12,407 nucleotides of DNA from Bacteroidales bacterium UBA3388 (GTDB taxonomy: Bacteria; Bacteroidota; Bacteroidia; Bacteroidales; P3), in contig DEPQ01000058.1 of the NCBI GenBank assembly GCA_002358855.1, positions 308-12,714 of the forward strand, written 5' to 3'. The notes under the pieces were generated by a model. That model saw only the letters and a list, made by a program, of their open reading frames with translations, had not been told where the DNA came from and ran no database searches. Below are positions 1 to 5,228 of this stretch, in pieces (the first letter of the stretch is position 1; every line of letters begins with the position of its first letter). Both the position numbers and the translations under genes were made by a program.

Positions 1-329
1 GCTGCATGTTCAGCTTCTTCCCACGCATAACGCTTGAACGCTTCTGCTATTTCAGGATAGCCTTCTCTGTCTGCTTGACGGCTCATTGCAAGATACATTC
101 CAACTTCTGTGCATTCGCCATTGAAGTGTGCATTCAAATCTTTTATCATTTCTTCGCCTAAGCCTTTTGCAACGCCTATTACGTGTTCTGTTTCAAATTG
201 TAATGCTTCTGAGTTTTGCTCTAATTCTTTGAATTTAGAAGCTGGCACTTTACATTGTGGGCATGCTTCTGGTGGGTTAGCTCCTTCGTGTACGTATCCG
301 CATACTGTACAAATCCATTTCTTTTGCAT
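1..329 (-). CDS. Reverse rubrerythrin (rubredoxin domain first), C-terminal part missing
   Basis: Non-heme iron protein of the rubrerythrin family, which reduces hydrogen peroxide (and in some anaerobes oxygen) in the cytoplasm using electrons passed through a rubredoxin-type centre. The 109 visible codons start at the ATG ending at 329. A rubredoxin domain comes first, with Cys7-x-x-Cys10-Gly-Tyr and Cys23-Pro-Gln-Cys26 as the four iron ligands. A ferritin-like four-helix domain begins near residue 45; Glu72 (in NGECTEVGMY) and Glu105-x-x-His108 (in WEEAEHAA) fit the first di-iron ligands. Classical rubrerythrin has the opposite domain order, so this matches the 'reverse rubrerythrin'/NADH-peroxidase type known from anaerobes such as clostridia. 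The gene runs off the left edge, so the second half of the di-iron domain is not visible. A possible promoter lies about 40 bp upstream. The family call is secure; the electron donor is unknown. Confidence 0.93.
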   Translation of the reverse strand, partial: MQKKWICTVCGYVHEGANPPEACPQCKVPASKFKELEQNSEALQFETEHVIGVAKGLGEEMIKDLNAHFNGECTEVGMYLAMSRQADREGYPEIAEAFKRYAWEEAEHA

Positions 330-367
330 AATCTTATGTTTTTTAGTTTAACTTTATTTTATCAATG

Positions 368-375
368 CAAATTTA
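368..375 (-). promoter_or_regulatory. Possible -7 promoter element of the rubrerythrin gene
   Basis: Read on the minus strand this is TAAATTTG, an exact match to the Bacteroidetes -7 consensus TAnnTTTG. Transcription would start near 362 and leave a leader of about 30 nt before the rubrerythrin ATG. No clean -33 TTTG stands at the usual distance of about 20 nt, so the call rests on the -7 match and its position. In AT-rich DNA such a match can arise by chance. Confidence 0.4.
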
Positions 376-403
376 ATTGCTTTTTTTATATTAAACTATT
401 TTT

Positions 404-473
404 TCAAAGAAATATTTTATTAAATGACTAAAATATTTTTCTGAATCAAAGAATTATTTTGTTAAATGAGTAA
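404..473. repeat. Two imperfect 28-bp direct repeats, 42-bp period
   Basis: Positions 404-431 and 446-473 align over 28 bp with three mismatches (positions 9, 16 and 25 of the unit). Both copies begin TCAAAGAA and share TTAAATGA followed by TAA. The start-to-start distance is 42 bp, four turns of B-DNA, so both copies face the same side of the helix. The bases before each copy also resemble each other (an AAA..TATTTTT block), which may make this a degenerate two-copy tandem repeat. It lies between the rubrerythrin promoter candidate and the tRNA terminator, upstream of rubrerythrin. A paired operator or a decayed local duplication are both possible; no known operator consensus was recognised. 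Confidence 0.6.
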
Positions 474-507
474 TAAAAAAAGGTGATTGAAACTCTCAAT
501 CACCTTT
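474..507 (-). terminator. Rho-independent terminator of the tRNA-Arg gene
   Basis: A perfect 12-bp inverted repeat (479-490 paired with 496-507, core AAGGTGATTGA) encloses a 5-nt loop. On the minus strand it is followed by a T run (480 down to 475, partly in the stem). It begins two bases after the tRNA 3' end, as expected for a tRNA transcript terminator. It works only in the minus direction, since no T tract follows on the plus strand. It also ends any read-through from the upstream acetyltransferase unit and separates the tRNA from rubrerythrin. Confidence 0.88.
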
Positions 508-508
508 G

Positions 509-582
509 TGACCACGGCAGGATTCAAACCTGCAACCTCCTGAGCCGTAATCAGGGACTCTATTCAGTTAAGCTACGTGGCC
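509..582 (-). tRNA. tRNA-Arg (anticodon ACG)
   Basis: The 74-nt minus-strand sequence folds as a full cloverleaf. The acceptor stem is GGCCACG with CGTGGTC (one G-U pair) and discriminator A. The D stem is GCTT with GAGT; the anticodon stem is CCTGA with TCAGG around the loop TTACGGC; the variable loop is AGGTT; the T arm is GCAGG-TTTGAAT-CCTGC. The loop places ACG at positions 34-36. In bacteria A34 of this isoacceptor is deaminated to inosine, so it reads CGU, CGC and CGA. The 3' CCA is not encoded (the next bases are CAA), so it must be added after transcription. A promoter directly upstream and a terminator directly downstream mark it as an independent unit. Confidence 0.96.
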
Positions 583-598
583 GTCTTTTTTGCGAGTG

Positions 599-630
599 CA
601 AAGATACTTCCTTTTTTTTAATCTACCAAA
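599..630 (-). promoter_or_regulatory. Promoter of the tRNA-Arg gene (Bacteroidetes -33/-7 type)
   Basis: On the minus strand there is TTTG (627-630) and, after exactly 20 nt, TATCTTTG (599-606). Both fit the sigma-ABfr-type consensus TTTG...TAnnTTTG of Bacteroidetes. Transcription would begin near 590, a few bases before the mature tRNA 5' end at 582. The -33 box overlaps the last codons of the upstream acetyltransferase gene (stop at 623-625), so promoter and coding sequence share bases. This is the best-matching promoter in the window. Confidence 0.75.
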
Positions 631-1153
631 ATTTTTCATAGACTTTTTTTTCTATGATACAAACAACCTCATCGTATTTAGTCTTATTTATAGGTAGTTG
701 AGTGTTTGCCATAAGGTGCATTTTAATTTTCTCCTCTCCTTTGCGATATGGTGGTTGAAAGTAGGTAAATGGCTGAATTGAGTAAGCATTTCGCTCATAA
801 AATCTTATTCTTCTTTTAGATAATTCATCGTTTGGCAACTCTACTTCTAAGACTATAAGTTTGTTTTGAGAGTTTAATTGTTCCAAAACTTTTGTTGCAA
901 TTTTTTGATTGCGATATTGCTCGTTTACTGCAAGGTGTTCTATGTATAAAAAGTCGTTAAAATCCCAATAATTAAGGATTCCAACCATTGTTTCATTGTC
1001 GTAAATTAGGTTTAGACTTAAAGAATCTGTTTTATAAATATCTAAAACTAACGAAAAGTCACGTCTTTCTTCTATTGGAAAGTTTTTTTCGTATATGTTT
1101 TTGGAAAAATTTATCTCATCAAGGTTTTGAGAGAGTTTTTTAATGGAAATCAT
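623..1153 (-). CDS. GNAT-family N-acetyltransferase
   Basis: A 176-residue cytoplasmic protein of the GCN5-related acetyltransferase fold; such enzymes move an acetyl group from acetyl-CoA to an amine, and the substrate here is unknown. The core motif A is visible as FLYIEHLAVNEQYRNQKIA (about 68-86), with the beta-4 strand leading into the pyrophosphate-binding loop and helix. Motif B is seen as IRFYERNAY (116-124), where FYE..AY is typical. The usual R-x-x-G-x-A loop reads RNQKIA, with Lys84 replacing Gly, so cofactor binding may be weaker or arranged differently. About 30 residues follow the fold core and contain no motif I know. I chose the ATG ending at 1153 because it starts just after the sigma-factor stop; a longer frame from 1186 would add 11 residues and overlap that gene by 26 nt. 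Last gene of the glycosyltransferase-sigma unit. Confidence 0.82.
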   Translation of the reverse strand: MISIKKLSQNLDEINFSKNIYEKNFPIEERRDFSLVLDIYKTDSLSLNLIYDNETMVGILNYWDFNDFLYIEHLAVNEQYRNQKIATKVLEQLNSQNKLIVLEVELPNDELSKRRIRFYERNAYSIQPFTYFQPPYRKGEEKIKMHLMANTQLPINKTKYDEVVCIIEKKVYEKFW

Positions 1154-1160
1154 TTTTTTC

Positions 1161-1742
1161 TTAAAAGGCAGAGTTGTCTTTGACAAGATTATATAAAAAT
1201 TCTCTTGCTCTAAAAAGTTTCGCTTTTACAGTACCTATCGGCAAAGCAAGTTCTTGTGAAATTTCTTCGTATGATTTTTCTTCAAAATAACGCATTTCTA
1301 TTAGCGTTCTATAATGCGGTTTTAATTTATTGATGACATTTCTAAGTGTTTCGTGCTTTTGACTTTCTATTACTTTGTCTTCGGGAGTCTGACTTTGTGA
1401 AACGAGATTTAATTCACTTTCTTCTTGATCCATAGATATGGTTTGAAGACGTTTTTTTCTCGTATAATCAATGTAATTATTGGTTGCTATTCTGTAAAGC
1501 CAAGTACTGAAAGCAAAATCAGGAGTATATTTATCAATAGACTTGAATGCTTTTCCGAAAGCCTCAATTGTCAAGTCCTCAGCAAGTATTGTGTCGTGAG
1601 TATATCTTAAAAGCAAATGATAAAGTTGCTCTTTGTAAAACTCCATCAATTGAGCATAGGCACGTTGGTCTCCTTTCTCTCTCGCTTTACAAATAAGTTC
1701 GTAATCTCTCTTTGCTTTTTCTGAGGAAACTGTTACTTCCAT
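1161..1742 (-). CDS. ECF-type RNA polymerase sigma factor (sigma-70 family)
   Basis: A 193-residue alternative sigma factor that would direct RNA polymerase to its own set of promoters. Sigma region 2 spans about residues 27-97: AEDLTIEAFGKAF (54-66) is the core-binding part and FSTWLYRIATNNYIDYTRKK (78-97) the -10 recognition part. After a Gln/Ser/Glu-rich linker (about 100-128) comes region 4 (about 133-186), with the helix-turn-helix YEEISQELALPIGTVKAKLF at 158-177 for -35 recognition. Regions 1 and 3 are absent, as in ECF (group 4) factors. The start overlaps the glycosyltransferase stop by 10 nt (ATGGAAGTAA), a sign of translational coupling. No anti-sigma or FecR-like gene is adjacent, unlike many ECF loci in this phylum, so control may be transcriptional. 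Its target genes are not evident. Confidence 0.93.
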   Translation of the reverse strand: MEVTVSSEKAKRDYELICKAREKGDQRAYAQLMEFYKEQLYHLLLRYTHDTILAEDLTIEAFGKAFKSIDKYTPDFAFSTWLYRIATNNYIDYTRKKRLQTISMDQEESELNLVSQSQTPEDKVIESQKHETLRNVINKLKPHYRTLIEMRYFEEKSYEEISQELALPIGTVKAKLFRAREFLYNLVKDNSAF

Positions 1743-2878
1743 CTACTTTTCTTTGTTACTGCTATTCTTAACTCCAAAAAGAAATTAAGAATCATTTGAT
1801 ATATTTCTAAAATTGGTGCAAATATAAACAAATTTTTTATTTTAAGTCGCTTAAATGCTTTATAATATACAAATATTTGAACAATAAATTTCAATAATAG
1901 AGCCAAAACCATATATTGCCATGGTATTCCAATAAAAAATAATCCTACAATACAGAGATAAAACACAAAGGTAGAAATAGGAAGTAGGTTTAAAAGAAAT
2001 CTATGCGAAAATTTAAAATGTTTTTTAGAAATTATATTGCCTTTCTTTGCCTTAACCCAATCTTTATACTTGCGATATGACTCAAATTTCACAAGAGATG
2101 GAGTTGTCAAAACAACAGCAGTATTTTTGCTATTAGTGATTTGATTTATAAACATATCATCATCTCCTGCCGAAAGGTTGTAATGTTTTATAAATCCGCC
2201 AACTTTATAAAACAAGCCCTTCTTATACGCCAAATTATAACCTTCTCCCATATACGGATTTTTGCATAAAGCAAACGAAAGATAGTTTAAGGCTCTTATT
2301 GCGTGATCATATCTTACCAATTTATTGAGCAGACCCGCTCTATTTTCGATATAGGCATATCCTAAAACGATTTCTTTATTTTCATCAAAACTTGATGCAA
2401 TATATCTAAGCCAATCAAAAGAATTAGGTTTACAATCCGCTTTTGTAAGCACTAAATGCTCATATTTTGCTGACTTTATACCGATAGATATTGGGAATTT
2501 ATGTCCTTGAAACTTATTTACATTTTCCACAATGTTTACAACCTTTAAATGAGGATAAATTGCAGAAAGCCCTTTGAGGACATATTCGGTGTCATCGGTT
2601 GAAGCGTCATTTACAACAATTACTTCAAATTGAGGATAATCTTGTTCAAGAATTTCTATTACCTTGTTTTTGATATTATATTCCTCATTTTTTACTGCAA
2701 TAATAACAGAAATCGGAGGTAAATCAGCGTTTTCTTTTAATTTAACAGTAAAATGTTTTTTGAAAGCAATCTTTCCGTAAACTATTAAGTAATATAATAT
2801 TTGCACAAGAAGAAAAAACAGTGTGCAACCTAAGAAAACCAAATTCAAAATGGTCAATGAAAATCCTAAATCTATCAT
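1733..2878 (-). CDS. Membrane-anchored family 2 glycosyltransferase
   Basis: A 381-residue integral membrane glycosyltransferase with a GT-A fold, acting at the cytoplasmic face of the inner membrane. An N-terminal membrane helix (about 7-34) precedes the catalytic domain, which opens with ISVIIAVKNEEYNI (56-69). The nucleotide-sugar motifs follow: VVNDASTDDT (88-97, Asp91) and TKADCKP (145-151, Asp148 at the metal site). GEGYNLAYKK (211-220) and the catalytic-base motif AGDDDMF (237-243) complete the site. Three hydrophobic segments close the protein (about 295-315, 321-339, 349-369). The layout resembles GT2 enzymes that make surface polysaccharide or glycolipid, but donor and acceptor cannot be read. 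The ATG ending at 2878 was chosen over an in-frame TTG at 2917, because a -7 element at 2898-2905 would start transcription downstream of that TTG. First gene of the unit with the sigma factor and acetyltransferase. Confidence 0.9.
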   Translation of the reverse strand: MIDLGFSLTILNLVFLGCTLFFLLVQILYYLIVYGKIAFKKHFTVKLKENADLPPISVIIAVKNEEYNIKNKVIEILEQDYPQFEVIVVNDASTDDTEYVLKGLSAIYPHLKVVNIVENVNKFQGHKFPISIGIKSAKYEHLVLTKADCKPNSFDWLRYIASSFDENKEIVLGYAYIENRAGLLNKLVRYDHAIRALNYLSFALCKNPYMGEGYNLAYKKGLFYKVGGFIKHYNLSAGDDDMFINQITNSKNTAVVLTTPSLVKFESYRKYKDWVKAKKGNIISKKHFKFSHRFLLNLLPISTFVFYLCIVGLFFIGIPWQYMVLALLLKFIVQIFVYYKAFKRLKIKNLFIFAPILEIYQMILNFFLELRIAVTKKSRWK

Positions 2879-2897
2879 TTTGTTAATTATTTTTTGG

Positions 2898-2905
2898 CAA
2901 AAATA
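2898..2905 (-). promoter_or_regulatory. Possible -7 element of the glycosyltransferase-sigma-GNAT unit
   Basis: The minus strand reads TATTTTTG, an exact TAnnTTTG match. Transcription would begin near 2890, giving a very short leader of about 12 nt before the ATG ending at 2878. No TTTG is present at the -33 distance, which lowers confidence. It supports the ATG start over the upstream TTG. Confidence 0.38.
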
Positions 2906-2927
2906 TTCTTTATTCAAGTTTTAGAGT

Positions 2928-2935
2928 TATTTTTG
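2928..2935 (+). promoter_or_regulatory. Possible -7 element of the tgt operon
   Basis: TATTTTTG matches TAnnTTTG exactly and lies 39 bp before the tgt ATG, so a leader of about 30 nt is expected. It is a mirror image of the minus-strand element at 2898-2905, with 22 bp between. Its -33 region would fall on that opposite element. No clear -33 TTTG is present and the leader shows no Shine-Dalgarno sequence, only a T-rich then AAC/GAA-containing stretch. Confidence 0.42.
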
Positions 2936-2974
2936 TAGATTATTTTTTTAACGTTTTTTGTTAATAACTTAGAA

Positions 2975-4105
2975 ATGACCTTTACAGTAGACTATAACTC
3001 AAAAGATTGTAATGCAAGAGCAGGTGTTATAAAAACAGATCACGGAAATATTTTAACACCTATTTTTATGCCAGTTGGAACCCTTGGAAGCGTAAAAGGG
3101 GTTGGCAGTGATATTTTGACAAATGACATAAAGGCTCAAATAATTTTAGGAAACACCTATCATCTTTATTTGAGACCAGGACTTGATATAATACAACAAG
3201 CAGGGGGAATACAAAAATTCAACTCTTGGAACAAACCAATGCTAACAGATAGTGGCGGTTTTCAAGTTTATTCCTTAGGCGACAGACGTAAAATCACAGA
3301 AGAGGGTTGCATTTTCCGCTCTCACATAGACGGATCAAAACATATATTCACACCAGAAAGGGTTATGGATATAGAAAGAGTGATTGGAGCAGATATAATT
3401 ATGGCTTTTGATGAATGCACTCCTTATCCTTGCGATTACGATTACGCAAAAAAATCATTAGGTCTTACACATCGTTGGCTAAAACGCTGTGTTGATAGAT
3501 TTAAAGAGACAGAAAATATCTACAATTACTCACAAACATTATTCCCTATTGTACAAGGAAGCGTATATAAGGATTTAAGAAAGCAATCTTGCGAATATGT
3601 CGCATCATTTGAGTGCGAAGGTAATGCTATTGGAGGACTTGCAGTTGGCGAGCCTGCGGAAATGATGTATGAACTTACAGATTTATGTTGTAGTTTATTG
3701 CCAAAAGACAAGCCTCGCTACTTAATGGGAGTTGGAACGCCTGTAAATTTATTAGAATCTATTGCTTTGGGAGTAGATATGTTTGATTGTGTAATGCCAA
3801 CTCGCAACGGAAGAAACGCAATGCTCTTTACAATGGAGGGAGTGATGAATATGAAAAACAAAAAGTGGGCAAATGATTTTTCTGTCTTAGATGAAAACGG
3901 CACTTCCTTTGTTGACAAACTCTACACTAAGGCATATTTGCGACATTTGTTTGTTTCGCAAGAATTATTAGCACTTCAAATTGCAAGTATTCATAATTTA
4001 GCATTCTATCTTGAACTAATGCGTCAAGCAAGAGAACATATAATTGCGGGAGATTTTCTTGCATGGAAAAATATTATGGTAAAAAAATTATCTAATCGCT
4101 TATAG
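2975..4105 (+). CDS. tgt: tRNA-guanine transglycosylase (queuosine biosynthesis)
   Basis: Exchanges the guanine at position 34 of tRNAs with GUN anticodons (Asp, Asn, His, Tyr) for preQ1 or a related base, the key insertion step of queuosine modification. The 376 residues give a full-length TIM-barrel enzyme. Visible motifs are NTYHLYLRPG (60-69), TDSGGFQVYS with catalytic Asp92 (91-100), AFDEC with Asp146, GGLAVGEP (220-227), and FDCVMPTRNGRNA with the nucleophile Asp271 (270-282). The C-terminal zinc site is unusual: the CxCxxC of E. coli and Zymomonas enzymes reads SFVDKLYTKAYLRHLF here (311-326) with no Cys, while the His of SIHNLAFY (His340) remains. I believe related Bacteroidetes proteins share this, so it is likely a lineage form and not a decayed gene. 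First gene of the six-gene plus-strand run; its stop codon directly abuts the next ATG. Confidence 0.97.
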   Translation: MTFTVDYNSKDCNARAGVIKTDHGNILTPIFMPVGTLGSVKGVGSDILTNDIKAQIILGNTYHLYLRPGLDIIQQAGGIQKFNSWNKPMLTDSGGFQVYSLGDRRKITEEGCIFRSHIDGSKHIFTPERVMDIERVIGADIIMAFDECTPYPCDYDYAKKSLGLTHRWLKRCVDRFKETENIYNYSQTLFPIVQGSVYKDLRKQSCEYVASFECEGNAIGGLAVGEPAEMMYELTDLCCSLLPKDKPRYLMGVGTPVNLLESIALGVDMFDCVMPTRNGRNAMLFTMEGVMNMKNKKWANDFSVLDENGTSFVDKLYTKAYLRHLFVSQELLALQIASIHNLAFYLELMRQAREHIIAGDFLAWKNIMVKKLSNRL

Positions 4106-5215
4106 ATGAAAGCAGGCAAGAAAAAATTTGGACCTTTGTCCATTTTAGACGTTTATATAATTAAGAAATTATTGCTGACCTTTATTTTGGCAATATTTCT
4201 AATTATTATGATCGCTATTATCTTTGATTTAAGTGAACGTTTAGATGATTTTATTTCTAATAATGCTCCTATAAAAGGACTAATCTTTGATTACTATTTG
4301 AATTTTATTCCTCATTTTGCAAATTTATTTGGACACCTCTTCTTTTTCATTGCAGTTGTGTTTGTATGTTCTAAATTGACTGCAAATTCTGAAATAATCG
4401 CTGTTTTAAGTAGCGGAATAAGTTTCAAGCGTTTATTAAGACCTTTTATTATTACAGCAGTTTTTGTCGGTCTTGTCAATCTTTGGCTTAGCAATGTTTT
4501 GATTCCAAAGGTTAATATACCGAGATTAGAATTTGAAAAAGTGTATTATAGAAATCCTTATAGCAATCAACTATATAATATACACCTTCAACCACAAGAA
4601 GGAGAACAAGTCTATGTTCAACATTTCAGCAACAAAACTAATAAAGGATATAAATTTACCCAAGAGATAATACAAGATGGACAAATAGTAAAAAAATCAA
4701 GTGCAGATTTTATTATATTTGATTCTTCTGCAAATGATTGGATTATGTCTAACTATCACATTCGTGAAATAGTAGATAATCTTGAAGAAAGAATAGAAAA
4801 GGGAGAGGAAAAGCATATTGATATTGGTATTTTGCCACATGAATTTAATTTAAACCAAATAAAAGTTGAAGTATTAAATTATAAACAACTTAACAATGCT
4901 ATAAAAAGGGAAGAAATCAAAGGAAATTCCATTGTAACCGAACTAAATATTGAAAAATATCAAAGACTTCTAAATCCTTTTGCTTATGTTATACTAACAG
5001 TTATTGGAGTTGCGTTATCTTCTCATAAAAAAAGAGGAGGAATTGGACTGAATTTAGCAATTGGGATAATACTTGCATTTAGTTTAATAATGATGATGAA
5101 ACTTTCCAACGTCTTTGCAACAAATAGTTCTTTATCTCCGTTTTTTGCAACAGCACTTCCGCTTTTGATTTATGCAGTTATTGCAATTGTTTTAGTAAGA
5201 AAAACACCGAAATAA
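4106..5215 (+). CDS. LptF/LptG-family permease (YjgP/YjgQ type), LPS export
   Basis: Inner-membrane component of the LptB2FG transporter, which takes lipopolysaccharide out of the membrane and feeds it to the Lpt bridge towards the outer membrane. The 369 residues show the family layout: three N-terminal membrane segments (about 21-41, 66-89, 113-133), a periplasmic beta-jellyroll region (about 134-285), then three more (about 291-306, 314-333, 346-365). The opening ILDVYIIKKLLLTF and the cytoplasmic SSHKKRGGIGLN (305-316) are typical. A charged stretch (LEERIEKGEEKH, 226-237) lies late in the periplasmic part. The ATG follows the tgt stop with no gap, so translation is likely coupled. Whether it plays the F or the G role cannot be told from one member; a partner gene is not in this window. 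Confidence 0.9.
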   Translation: MKAGKKKFGPLSILDVYIIKKLLLTFILAIFLIIMIAIIFDLSERLDDFISNNAPIKGLIFDYYLNFIPHFANLFGHLFFFIAVVFVCSKLTANSEIIAVLSSGISFKRLLRPFIITAVFVGLVNLWLSNVLIPKVNIPRLEFEKVYYRNPYSNQLYNIHLQPQEGEQVYVQHFSNKTNKGYKFTQEIIQDGQIVKKSSADFIIFDSSANDWIMSNYHIREIVDNLEERIEKGEEKHIDIGILPHEFNLNQIKVEVLNYKQLNNAIKREEIKGNSIVTELNIEKYQRLLNPFAYVILTVIGVALSSHKKRGGIGLNLAIGIILAFSLIMMMKLSNVFATNSSLSPFFATALPLLIYAVIAIVLVRKTPK

Positions 5216-5228
5216 AAGAAAGACAACT

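Noticed and set aside
109..351. Open frame of 80 codons on the plus strand
   Set aside because: It lies antisense to the rubrerythrin gene, whose iron-ligand motifs are intact; the antisense product resembles no family.
1154..1186. Upstream extension of the GNAT gene to a start at 1186
   Set aside because: It would overlap the sigma-factor gene by 26 nt, while the ATG ending at 1153 sits just after that gene's stop and still includes the whole fold.
2879..2917. TTG start for the glycosyltransferase at 2917
   Set aside because: The added 13 residues have no family feature and the likely -7 promoter element (2898-2905) lies inside the extension.
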